A DNA stretch of 32,939 nucleotides, from contig CAIOGM010000110.1 in assembly GCA_903857795.1 (NCBI GenBank), forward strand, positions 1 to 32,939. Reading direction: 5' to 3'. Each line of letters opens with the position of its first letter. Positions within the stretch are counted from its first letter, which is position 1. The notes beneath the pieces were generated by a model, which saw only the letters and a program-made list of their open reading frames with translations, ran no database searches and was not told the origin of the DNA. The DNA is from an uncultured Geobacter sp. Its GTDB lineage: Bacteria > Desulfobacterota > Desulfuromonadia > Geobacterales > CAIOGM01. Below are positions 6,953-14,538 of the stretch, one piece after another. The translations under genes and the position numbers were made by a program.

Positions 6953-8298
6953 CACCTTTCCTCACTCCTCACCACATATCCCTTCACATCGAATTTCCTG
7001 AGACAGCCGTTGTAATTCATGTAGCGAATCATTCCGAAGATCGACCGGTCTCCCCAGGGTCGGTCATGAACTCCGCCGATACTCCAGGCGATCCCGGCAT
7101 AGCCGTTGGGGTCTCTTCCGTCCAGGGCGTAGCGGTCGTTGAGGTGGATTGCCGTGGCCAGCGCCTCCTCCGGTGAACCGCTCCACTCCAGGAGTTTCTT
7201 GGCCCAGTACATCCTGAGATAGCCGTGCATTCTGCCGGTGAGGAGGAGCCCTTTCTGGGCCGCGTTCCAGAGCGGATCGTGGCTCTCACCCCGCTCCAGA
7301 CTCTCCGATCCATACCGGTACTCCCGGGGGTCGTCCCGGTGCTTGTCAAGACTCTTCCGGGCCCAGTCGGTGAATCCCTCCACCCGGTCGTACCGGTCGT
7401 TGTACCAGCAGAAGTTGTCCGAAAGCTCCCGCCGCACGATGAGCTCCTCCAGAAATGCCTCACGGGAGTCGGACGGTCCCCCTGCTGCCACCGCCAGAGC
7501 CGCCCGCTGGGGGGCCAGGTGACCGAAGTGCAGGTAGGGGGAGAGATGGGATTGCCCGTCCCGGTTTGGATCGTTGCGGTCTACGGCATACCCCTCCAGC
7601 CGCTCGTGAAGAAATTCCTCCAGGAGCTGATGGGCCGCCGCTTCTCCTGCTGCGCAGCCGTCAACGGGGGTCACCGTGCGATCCAGGGGAAGCCGGGCCA
7701 GGAGGTCGTCCCACGGCACCGGCAATACCGGGCAACTCCACGGGAAGGGGTGGGTTTTGAGAAGGGGGAACTCTTCCAGAAACTGGGGGAGGAGCCGGTT
7801 CAGCTTGCGCCGGAGGGTGGCTGCGCTGTATTCGAGCTTGGGGGAGGCATATCTGCAGGGGATGATGTTGTGGGCATCGACCTGGTGAACGGGGATGGCG
7901 ATCTCCGCCGCCATCCCTTCGTGCCATCTCCGCTTGATCCGGAGCGGGTCGAAGTCGGTAACCAGGAGCGATACTTGTCCAGCCTGAACGAAGCGGGGGA
8001 TCTCCTCGGCCGGTTCCCCCAGCAGGAGGAAGAGGGGGATGCCGAGCCGTGCCAGCCGCCGTTCCACCTCAGCCATCCCGTCCAGCATGAAGGCGTAGTG
8101 GCGCAGGGTCGCCCCGAGAAACGCAGGGACGAGGCAGAAGATGACCGCCAAGGGGGCCTGCCGGGCCAGCGCCTCCTCCTGGGCATGAAGGAGCGCCCAG
8201 TTGTCGGCCACCCGCTGGTCGCGGCTCATCCAGTAGAGCACCGGACCCGACTGGGTTTCACCCGGGGTGAGCGATACTATCCGTTCTTTTTGCACCAT
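6934..8298 (-). CDS. phr: Class II deoxyribodipyrimidine (CPD) photolyase
   Basis: 454 residues. It repairs cyclobutane pyrimidine dimers with blue light using FAD. Class II signatures are clear: YWMSRDQRVADNWALLHAQ at the N-terminus, LSPYLHFGHLAPQRAAL near 250, VRRELSDNFCWYN, GRMHGYLRMYWAKKLLEW and the C-terminal LNDRYALDGRDPNGYAG followed by WSIGGVHDRPWGDR. AAGGAG lies six bases before the ATG. The mutM stop is only 10 bp upstream, so two DNA-repair genes are probably co-transcribed. The stop codon is inside a strong hairpin. No truncation is seen. Confidence 0.95.
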   Translation of the reverse strand: MVQKERIVSLTPGETQSGPVLYWMSRDQRVADNWALLHAQEEALARQAPLAVIFCLVPAFLGATLRHYAFMLDGMAEVERRLARLGIPLFLLLGEPAEEIPRFVQAGQVSLLVTDFDPLRIKRRWHEGMAAEIAIPVHQVDAHNIIPCRYASPKLEYSAATLRRKLNRLLPQFLEEFPLLKTHPFPWSCPVLPVPWDDLLARLPLDRTVTPVDGCAAGEAAAHQLLEEFLHERLEGYAVDRNDPNRDGQSHLSPYLHFGHLAPQRAALAVAAGGPSDSREAFLEELIVRRELSDNFCWYNDRYDRVEGFTDWARKSLDKHRDDPREYRYGSESLERGESHDPLWNAAQKGLLLTGRMHGYLRMYWAKKLLEWSGSPEEALATAIHLNDRYALDGRDPNGYAGIAWSIGGVHDRPWGDRSIFGMIRYMNYNGCLRKFDVKGYVVRSEERCDGEGR

Positions 8299-8308
8299 GG
8301 TTGACTCC

Positions 8309-9121
8309 TTACCGTTGACAGCCGGGGCAGAAGACTGTGGAGCGGTTACCGAGCCGGAGCTCTTCCAGCATCCCCCCGCAGCCGTAGCAAGGCTTCCCCC
8401 CCCGGCCGTAGACCCGGAAATTCAGGGGATGATACCTGAGCGGCTCCTCGGCCACCCGGAAATTCATGATAGTGCTCCCCTGTTCAATGGATTCGGCCAG
8501 CACCTCCCGGATCGTAGCGGCCAGGGCCTCGCACTCCACAAGGGAGAGGGCGTTGGCCGGCCGGGATGGACGTATCCCTGAGCGGAAGAGGGCCTCGTTG
8601 GCGTAGATGTTTCCCACGCCGGCCACGATGGAGGAGTTCATGATGAGCTGCTTGATGGCCACGGAGCGGGAGCGGCTCACCCCAAAGAGGTACTCCCGGT
8701 CAAATCCCTGCTCCAACGGTTCCGGGCCGATCTCCGCCAGGAGCGGGTGGCGGAGGGGGTCACCGGAGGTCCAGGCCACCATGCCGAACTTCCGGGGGTC
8801 ATTGAAGCGGAGCGCCCGCCGGCCGCTGAAGAGGAGATCCAGATGATCATGCTTTCCCGCCTCGATGCGGGTGGGGAGTACCCGCAGGTGCCCGGTCATC
8901 CCCAGATGGATGATGAGGTGACCGTGGTCACAGGCAAGGAGCAGGTATTTCCCCCTGCGTCCCACCCCCCGGAGGATCTCTCCCGTCAGCAGGCCGGGGA
9001 GTTCGGCGGGGATGGGGAGCCGCAGCTTCGGACTCCGGATGATGACCCCCTCGATCCGGTCTCCGGTCAACTCCTGGGCGAGGGCCCGGCGGGTCACTTC
9101 TACTTCGGGAAGTTCGGGCAT
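8309..9121 (-). CDS. mutM: Formamidopyrimidine-DNA glycosylase
   Basis: 270 residues, full length. It excises oxidised purines such as 8-oxoguanine and nicks the abasic site. The mature N-terminus PELPEVEV carries the catalytic Pro2 and Glu3; Lys58 lies in RRGKYLLL; the H2TH region reads IVAGVGNIYANEALF; and the C-terminal zinc finger has CYGCGG and FCPGCQR. CAGGAG lies six bases before the ATG. It is sandwiched between the MATE gene (22 bp upstream) and the photolyase gene (10 bp downstream), all leftward. There is a run of eight G (coding strand) in the codons just before the zinc finger. Confidence 0.97.
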   Translation of the reverse strand: MPELPEVEVTRRALAQELTGDRIEGVIIRSPKLRLPIPAELPGLLTGEILRGVGRRGKYLLLACDHGHLIIHLGMTGHLRVLPTRIEAGKHDHLDLLFSGRRALRFNDPRKFGMVAWTSGDPLRHPLLAEIGPEPLEQGFDREYLFGVSRSRSVAIKQLIMNSSIVAGVGNIYANEALFRSGIRPSRPANALSLVECEALAATIREVLAESIEQGSTIMNFRVAEEPLRYHPLNFRVYGRGGKPCYGCGGMLEELRLGNRSTVFCPGCQR

Positions 9122-9143
9122 GATGCACTCCTGAAATTCACGG

Positions 9144-10502
9144 TCACAACCGTTCTCTCTCGGGGAGCTGCCGGAGCACCGTCCGGACGTAGCCGAGGGA
9201 GATCAGGGCGGCGCTCCAGGTGACCAGGGCGATCCCCCACCAGATTCCCCTGATCCCCATCCCCAGGTAGTTGGTGAGCAGCAGGAAGAGAGGGATCGGG
9301 GCGATGATCTGGCGGAAGCTGCCGATCACCACCGCGAAGAGGGGGCGCTTGAGCCCCTGGAGGGCGAAGACGCTGACATAGAGGATGACGTAGGCGCCGA
9401 AGACGAAGGCGGCGATCTTGAGGTAGCCGGCGCCGATGCCGACCACTGCGGAATCTTTCGTGAAGAGCCCCATGAGCCGCTCCGCGGCGAAGAAGACCGC
9501 CACCCCTCCGGCGACCATCATCGGGACTCCCACGGAGAGGGCACTATGAACCGTCTCCCGGACCCGGGCCACGAGCCCCGCGCCGCTGTTTTGGGCCACC
9601 AGCGCCAGGGTGGCGACGTTCATCCCCATGACCGGTAAGAGGACTATCTGCTCGATGCGGGTGGCGATGCCGTAGGCAGCCACCGCCTCTCTGCCGAACC
9701 GTCCCAGAAACCAGGTGATGACGAAGATCCCCAGGGCCACGGTGAGCATATTGAGGCTAGCGGGAAACCCCTGCGCCGCCAACTCCATGAAGCTCTCCCG
9801 CCGGGGGAGAAAATCCCCTGCCCGGGCCCCGGCGAAGAGGCCGCTCCTGGCGACCTTCCTCCCCAGGTAGAGATTCCCCATCGCCTGCACTGACACCGTG
9901 GCCCAGGCGATCCCCGGCAACCCCAGCGCCGGCAGGCCGAATCCTCCGAAGAGAAACCAGGGGTCCAGCCCCAGGTTGAGGAAGAAGCCGAACACGAGGA
10001 AGTTACGGAAACAGCGGGTGTTACCTGTGGCGTTCAGCGAGGCGTTCAGCGACTGGTTGAGGATGAAGCAGCTGGCGCCGGCGAAGATGGCGTTGATGTA
10101 GGAGAGGGTCAGGAGGAGATAGCCGTCACCGGCCCCCAGGAGGCGGCAGAGGAGAGGGGCGGCAGCCAGCCCGGCAGCGGTCAGGAGGAGACCGTGGCAG
10201 AGGGCGAAGGTGATTGCCTGGGTCGCGTAGCGCCGCGCCTCCTCCCGCCGTTCTCCGCCCAGGGCCGTGCCGATGAGGGCGGTGGCGCCGGTGGAGATGC
10301 CGCTTCCCACGGCGATTATGAGGAAGAAGAGGGGGAAGGAGAGGGCGACGGCGGCCAGCGCCTGGGTGGAGACGAGACCGGCGTAGAGGGTGTCCACCAC
10401 ATTGAACATGGTGTTGAAGAAAAAACCGATCCCCACCGGCACGGCGATCCGACGCAGGAGTTGCGGTATTGGTGTGGTGGTCAGGTCGCTGGCATGGTCC
10501 AT
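9144..10502 (-). CDS. MATE family multidrug/cation antiporter
   Basis: 452 residues with about 12 hydrophobic segments in two similar halves. Typical MATE features include TPIPQLLRRIAVPVGIGFFF at the start, NTMFNVVDTLYAG, and YINAIFAGASCFILNQSLNA in the fourth helix region. MATE proteins export organic cations or drugs in exchange for Na+ or H+; the substrate is not predictable. The Shine-Dalgarno is weak (GGGG). A terminator hairpin belonging to the upstream glgE gene ends only ~11 bp before the ATG, so expression depends on read-through or on a promoter overlapping that hairpin. mutM follows 22 bp downstream. Confidence 0.92.
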   Translation of the reverse strand: MDHASDLTTTPIPQLLRRIAVPVGIGFFFNTMFNVVDTLYAGLVSTQALAAVALSFPLFFLIIAVGSGISTGATALIGTALGGERREEARRYATQAITFALCHGLLLTAAGLAAAPLLCRLLGAGDGYLLLTLSYINAIFAGASCFILNQSLNASLNATGNTRCFRNFLVFGFFLNLGLDPWFLFGGFGLPALGLPGIAWATVSVQAMGNLYLGRKVARSGLFAGARAGDFLPRRESFMELAAQGFPASLNMLTVALGIFVITWFLGRFGREAVAAYGIATRIEQIVLLPVMGMNVATLALVAQNSGAGLVARVRETVHSALSVGVPMMVAGGVAVFFAAERLMGLFTKDSAVVGIGAGYLKIAAFVFGAYVILYVSVFALQGLKRPLFAVVIGSFRQIIAPIPLFLLLTNYLGMGIRGIWWGIALVTWSAALISLGYVRTVLRQLPERERL

Positions 10503-10513
10503 GTGATCCCCGC

Positions 10514-10552
10514 AAAAAAGCCACCCGACCGGAAGGTACCGGCGCGGGCGGC
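10514..10552 (-). terminator. Rho-independent terminator after glgE
   Basis: On the minus strand a GC-rich stem (GCCGCCCGCGCCGG pairing with CCGGTCGGGTGGC, two interruptions) is followed at once by six T (10514-10519). It lies 32 bp after the glgE stop and directly before the MATE start. Confidence 0.8.
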
Positions 10553-10583
10553 GAGTGATTCAGGTCAGGCTCACGAAAAAAAA

Positions 10584-12707
10584 TCAGAGGAAATAATCGA
10601 ACTCCTGTTCCCGGTGGGACCAGCGGAGGAGGTGAAAGAGGTGTCCGGACTCGTTCCCCGGATCCAGTTTCACGAAGTTGCACTCCCCTCTCCAATAGTA
10701 GCGCCGTCCGGTGATCAGGTCGTGGAGCTGATAGGTCTCGTCCGGCTTGATCCCCAGGTCGTGGATCGGCACGTAGACCGCTGCCTCCTGAGCCTCGTAG
10801 GGGTTCAGGTTGATCACCACGAAGATATGGTCCCGCTCCTCTTCCCGATGCTTGCCGTAGAAGAGGACCTGCTCATTGTCGGCCCGGTAGAAGCGAAGGT
10901 TCCGGTTCTCCTGGAGGGCCGGGTGCTCGTGCCTGATCCGGTTGAGCCGGCCGATGTACTCCTTGATGTTGCCGGGACGGTCCCAGTCCCAGACCTTGAA
11001 ATCGTACTTTTCCGAATTGAGGTACTCCTCCTTGCCGGGGAGCGGCGTCCCTTCGCAGAGCTCGAAGCCGTTGTACATCCCCCAGGTGGGGGCCAGGGTG
11101 GTGGCGAGGAGGGCGCGGATCTTGAAAGAGGAACGGGGCGCGTTCTGGAGAAACTCCGGCAGGATGTCCGGGGTGTTCACGAAGAGGTTGCCGCGGAAGT
11201 ACTCGGCCACGTCACTCTGGGTCAGCTCGGTGAAGTAGTCGATGATCTCGTGCTTGAAGTTGCGCCAGGTGAAGTAGGTGTAGGATTGGGTGTACCCCAC
11301 CTTGGCCAGCTGTTTCATCATCTTGGAGCGGGTGAACGCCTCGGCCAGGAAGATGACATCCGGCCCGACCTTCCGGACCTCGCCGATGAGCCACTGCCAG
11401 AACTCCACCGGCTTGGTGTGGGGATTGTCCACCCGAAAGATCCTGACCCCCTGCTCCATCCAGAAGAGGAAGATGTCCAGGACACCGTTCCAGAGCCCCT
11501 CCCGGTCCGTGGTGGTGAAGTCCAGAGGGTAGATGTCCTCGTACTTCTTGGGGGGGTTCTCGGCGAACTTGATACTCCCGTCGGGCCGCTTCTTGAACCA
11601 CTCCGGGTGCTCCCGGACCCACGGGTGGTCAGGGGAGGTCTGGAGCGCCACGTCCAGGGCGATCTCCATGCCGTGGCTCCGGCAGGCCCGCTCGAAGATC
11701 CGGAACTCCTCCAGGCTCCCCAATGAAGGCTCTACCGCAGTGTGACCGCCGAACTGGTTGCCGATGGCGTAGGGGCAGCCGGGGGCGCCGGGGGGGCAGA
11801 TGAGGCTGTTATTGGGCCCTTTCCGGTTGGTGAAGCCGATGGGGTGGATGGGGGGGAGATAAAGGACATCGAACCCCAGCCCGGCGATCTCGTCCAGCCG
11901 CAACTCCATCTCGGCGAAGGTGGCGGAGCGGGCCGGGTCGGTCCCCTGGGAGCGCCCCCACATCTCGTACCAGGAGCCGAACTCAGCCCTCTTCCGGTCG
12001 ACTGTGACCTCAAGAGTCTGGTGATAGCAGCCGGAGTCGGTCCGGTCCGGATACTTGGCCATGAGGAGGCGGAGTTCGGTCCCCAGGACCACGTCGTTGA
12101 TGGGGTCTCCTCCGGAGGCCGTCGACTGGCCGGCGGCAAGCCCTCTGAGCAGTCGGGAGATGTCGGCCAGGAGTTCATTCACCGGCTCATTGCGGGCCGC
12201 GGCCTCACTGACCGCCGACAGAAGTTCCAGCGCCCGCTCCGCGGAGGAGGCGCTCTCCAGCCGCTCCTCGAAACAGAGGAGCTTCTCACCGATCCGGGCA
12301 GCATCCGCCTGCTCCGCCCGGGACAAGGCTGCCTCGACGATCTTTCGCCCTTCCAGCAGGTCGCTGGTCAGCTCCTGCCCCGCCTCATGCTTCTTCCGGG
12401 TGTCGTGGGCCCAGGAGAGAAACGGGTCGCGCCAGGCAAAGACGGTGTATTCGTAGGTGCAGTTCTCCTCCAGACGGAGCGATCCCTGCCACCGGTCGTT
12501 CTCCCGGTGGGTCATCTCCACCTCGCGCCACTCGACCTCTCCACTCTTGCGCCATCGGGCCACGGCCCGGACCACGTCGTGGCCGTGGGTGAAGATGTCG
12601 GCCTCCACCACCAGCAGGTCCCCCACCACCCGCTTGACCGGATAGCGTCCGCCGCTGATGACAGGGGTCACGGCCTCGATGTTGACGGTATGAATCTCAG
12701 GAATCAT
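10584..12707 (-). CDS. glgE: Alpha-1,4-glucan:maltose-1-phosphate maltosyltransferase
   Basis: 707 residues, GH13 subfamily 3. It transfers maltose from maltose-1-phosphate to the end of an alpha-1,4-glucan. The N-terminal ~200 residues are the beta-rich and helical-insert domains. The barrel shows DVLYLPPIHPIGFTNRKGP, then the nucleophile Asp427 in FRVDNPHTKP and the general acid Glu456 in FLAEAFTR. The 29-residue spacing matches the GlgE pair D394/E423 known from Streptomyces. The ATG at 12707 is preferred over a start 18 codons upstream because it forms an ATGA overlap with the glgM-like stop codon and has GGAGG 11 bases ahead. It is followed by a strong terminator. Confidence 0.95.
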   Translation of the reverse strand: MIPEIHTVNIEAVTPVISGGRYPVKRVVGDLLVVEADIFTHGHDVVRAVARWRKSGEVEWREVEMTHRENDRWQGSLRLEENCTYEYTVFAWRDPFLSWAHDTRKKHEAGQELTSDLLEGRKIVEAALSRAEQADAARIGEKLLCFEERLESASSAERALELLSAVSEAAARNEPVNELLADISRLLRGLAAGQSTASGGDPINDVVLGTELRLLMAKYPDRTDSGCYHQTLEVTVDRKRAEFGSWYEMWGRSQGTDPARSATFAEMELRLDEIAGLGFDVLYLPPIHPIGFTNRKGPNNSLICPPGAPGCPYAIGNQFGGHTAVEPSLGSLEEFRIFERACRSHGMEIALDVALQTSPDHPWVREHPEWFKKRPDGSIKFAENPPKKYEDIYPLDFTTTDREGLWNGVLDIFLFWMEQGVRIFRVDNPHTKPVEFWQWLIGEVRKVGPDVIFLAEAFTRSKMMKQLAKVGYTQSYTYFTWRNFKHEIIDYFTELTQSDVAEYFRGNLFVNTPDILPEFLQNAPRSSFKIRALLATTLAPTWGMYNGFELCEGTPLPGKEEYLNSEKYDFKVWDWDRPGNIKEYIGRLNRIRHEHPALQENRNLRFYRADNEQVLFYGKHREEERDHIFVVINLNPYEAQEAAVYVPIHDLGIKPDETYQLHDLITGRRYYWRGECNFVKLDPGNESGHLFHLLRWSHREQEFDYFL

Positions 12708-13912
12708 CTGCCTGTTACCTCCCGGTAGAGTTCGAACACGCGCCCGGCGATGCTCGTCCATGAATAGTGCTCCTCCGCCCGGCGGCGTCCGGCCGCCCCC
12801 ATCCGGTCCCGCAGGGGAGGGTCGCCGACGATCCGGTTGATCCCCGCTGCCAGCTCCCGGGCGAACCGTTCCGGATCTACCGCCTCAAAGGGAGCCGCGC
12901 TCTGCTGCTCGAAGGAGACCAGGAGACCGGTCTCTTCCGGGACCACCACCTCCTTGATCCCCCCGACGGCCGAGGCTACCACCGGGATGCCGCAGGCCAT
13001 GGCCTCCAGGTTGATGATCCCGAACGGCTCGTAGATGGAGGGGCAGCAGAAGAGCCGGGCATGGGAATAGAACTGGATGGCGTCATGCTTGGAGACCATC
13101 TCCGGGATCCAGTAGACATGCTCCCGGCTCTTCCGGATCTCCTCCACCCCTTGCCGCATCTCTTCGCCGATCTCGGGGGTATCTGGCTGCCCCGCCAGGA
13201 GCACCACCCCGACGCCGGGGGCCAGGTGTTTGATGGCGCGTACCAGGTGGATGATCCCTTTCTGCCGGGTGATCCGCCCCACGAAGAGGACGTAGGGAAG
13301 TCCCTCGGGGATGCCGGCTTTCGCCAGGGCGTCCCTCTCCGGAGTGAATTGATACTGCTCCACATCGATGCCGTTGGGGATGATCCGAACCTTGTCAGGG
13401 GCGACGTTGAAATGCCGCAGGATATCCTCGCGGGTCTCGGTGGAGACGGCGATGATGGCGTCTGCACTCTCCAGGGCCGTCTTCTCGACCCAGGAGGAGA
13501 AGTCGTACCCGCGTCCCAGCTGCTCCCGCTTCCAGGGACGCAGCGGTTCCAGGGAGTGGGTGGTGATGATCAGGGGGGTCCCATAGAGGAGTCGGGCCAG
13601 GAGCCCGCCGGCCTGGGCGTACCAGGTATGGCAGTGGACCACGTCGGCGTCCACAGGATCGGCCATCCAGTTCACGGACCTCTGGAGCATCTCCACCGGC
13701 GACCGGAGTTGGGGAGGGGTGGAGGCGGTCAGCTCCTTGGGGACGGGGTATCCCTTCACGCGCAGCCGCTGGGAGGTTACATCCTGATCGCCGAAGCAGC
13801 GGACCTCGACCTCCATGAGGCGCGCCAACTCCCGCGTCAGGTACTCCACATGGACACCGGCGCCGCCGTAGACATAGGGGGGATACTCATTGGTGAGGAG
13901 CAGGGCCTTCAT
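12704..13912 (-). CDS. glgM: GT4 glycosyltransferase, probable maltose-1-phosphate synthase (GlgM)
   Basis: 402 residues. The N-terminus MKALLLTNEYPPYVYGGAGV closely follows the actinobacterial glycogen-synthase/GlgM pattern. Other GT4 motifs are DVVHCHTWYAQAGG, RIIPNGIDVEQY, LFVGRITRQKGI (phosphate-binding) and the EPFGIINLEAMACGIPVVAS nucleotide-sugar site with its E-x7-E. GlgM makes alpha-maltose-1-phosphate from ADP-glucose and glucose-1-phosphate, the substrate of GlgE. The adjacent glgE start overlaps its stop by four bases (ATGA), which supports this role over plain glycogen synthase, and a separate GlgA is present nearby. AGGAGG lies four bases before the ATG. Confidence 0.82.
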   Translation of the reverse strand: MKALLLTNEYPPYVYGGAGVHVEYLTRELARLMEVEVRCFGDQDVTSQRLRVKGYPVPKELTASTPPQLRSPVEMLQRSVNWMADPVDADVVHCHTWYAQAGGLLARLLYGTPLIITTHSLEPLRPWKREQLGRGYDFSSWVEKTALESADAIIAVSTETREDILRHFNVAPDKVRIIPNGIDVEQYQFTPERDALAKAGIPEGLPYVLFVGRITRQKGIIHLVRAIKHLAPGVGVVLLAGQPDTPEIGEEMRQGVEEIRKSREHVYWIPEMVSKHDAIQFYSHARLFCCPSIYEPFGIINLEAMACGIPVVASAVGGIKEVVVPEETGLLVSFEQQSAAPFEAVDPERFARELAAGINRIVGDPPLRDRMGAAGRRRAEEHYSWTSIAGRVFELYREVTGR

Positions 13913-13956
13913 GGGACCTCCTGGGGATGGAATGCGAATTGCAAAATGAAAATTAC

Positions 13957-14005
13957 GAATTACGAATTACGAATTGAGAATTACGAGTTACGAATTACGA
14001 ATTAC
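13957..14005. repeat. Heptanucleotide tandem repeat, seven GAATTAC-type units
   Basis: Seven in-register copies of GAATTAC (two with single or double changes: GAATTGA, GAGTTAC), preceded by a degenerate copy. They lie in the ~140-bp gap between the dodecin and glgM genes. The array is AT-rich in a GC-rich neighbourhood, like short tandem repetitive elements seen in some cyanobacterial and deltaproteobacterial spacers. Confidence 0.9.
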
Positions 14006-14056
14006 GACCGACCCCCGACTTCCGCCTTAACCAGGAGGGGGCGTCGAGGCAGGTAC

Positions 14057-14275
14057 CTACTTCTTCAGCTGAAACGCTACTTTGAGAACTACTTGGTACT
14101 CGTTGACGATCCCTTCTTCGTTCACATGGCCGCGGACTTCGCCCACTTCGAACCAGGAGAGCTTCTCCAGGCTGGAGTTTGCCCGGGTCACCGCCGTCTG
14201 GATGGCGTCTTCGATGCTCTTCTTGGAGGTGCCAATGATCTCTACTTTTTTGTACACGCGATCTTCTCCGTACAT
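14057..14275 (-). CDS. Dodecin family flavin-binding protein
   Basis: 72 residues starting MYGEDRVYKKVEIIGTSKKS. The beta-alpha-beta-beta layout, KVEIIGTSKKSIEDAI, the flavin-stacking Trp in KLSWFEVGEVRG and the Gln in YQVVLKVAF are the dodecin pattern. Dodecins form hollow dodecamers that store or buffer flavins. The ATG at 14275 is preferred over one six codons upstream because AGAGGAG sits at the proper distance before it and the resulting length fits the family. It lies 104 bp downstream of a 52-residue gene on the same strand. Confidence 0.93.
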   Translation of the reverse strand: MYGEDRVYKKVEIIGTSKKSIEDAIQTAVTRANSSLEKLSWFEVGEVRGHVNEEGIVNEYQVVLKVAFQLKK

Positions 14276-14379
14276 GTTCTTCTCCTCTTGCATAGGTTGT
14301 GACGGGAATTACCTCGTCGATAATGTGTGAACTTCGCAGATGATACTATGTTGTCACGTCAAGATTCATACGGTACGTC

Positions 14380-14538
14380 TTACCCTATCGGTATCTCATC
14401 CTCGGGCTCATTCGCCTCCGGTTCGTCCTCCGGCTCGAAGTCGTCGTTCATGAGCCGCGCCAGGAACTTTTTGTTGTCGCTGATGATCCGGGCTATCCCC
14501 GCAGTCAGCTCCCGCAAATCATCCCTGGGTTCGGTCAT
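14380..14538 (-). CDS. Small acidic protein, translationally coupled to glgA
   Basis: 52 residues, beginning MTEPRDDLRELTAGIARIIS and ending in an acidic, low-complexity tail rich in Glu, Pro and Asp. Its ATG overlaps the glgA TGA in an ATGA arrangement (14535-14538), a strong sign of coupled translation. The middle (DNKKFLARLMNDDF) looks helical. I do not recognise the family. The coupling suggests either a small partner of GlgA or simply a co-expressed gene. Confidence 0.7.
   Translation of the reverse strand: MTEPRDDLRELTAGIARIISDNKKFLARLMNDDFEPEDEPEANEPEDEIPIG

Noticed and set aside
10194-12728. Long rightward open frames opposite the MATE and glgE genes
   Set aside because: Antisense to conserved coding regions with catalytic residues in place; their translations are rich in Asp/Glu/Gly/Val without domains.
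13957-14005. CRISPR array
   Set aside because: Units are 7 bp with no unique spacers; no CRISPR repeat-spacer pattern or cas gene is present in the window.
12767-14302. 511-codon rightward frame crossing glgM, the heptamer repeat and dodecin
   Set aside because: It reads through the tandem repeat (ENYELRITNYE...) and is antisense to two recognised genes.
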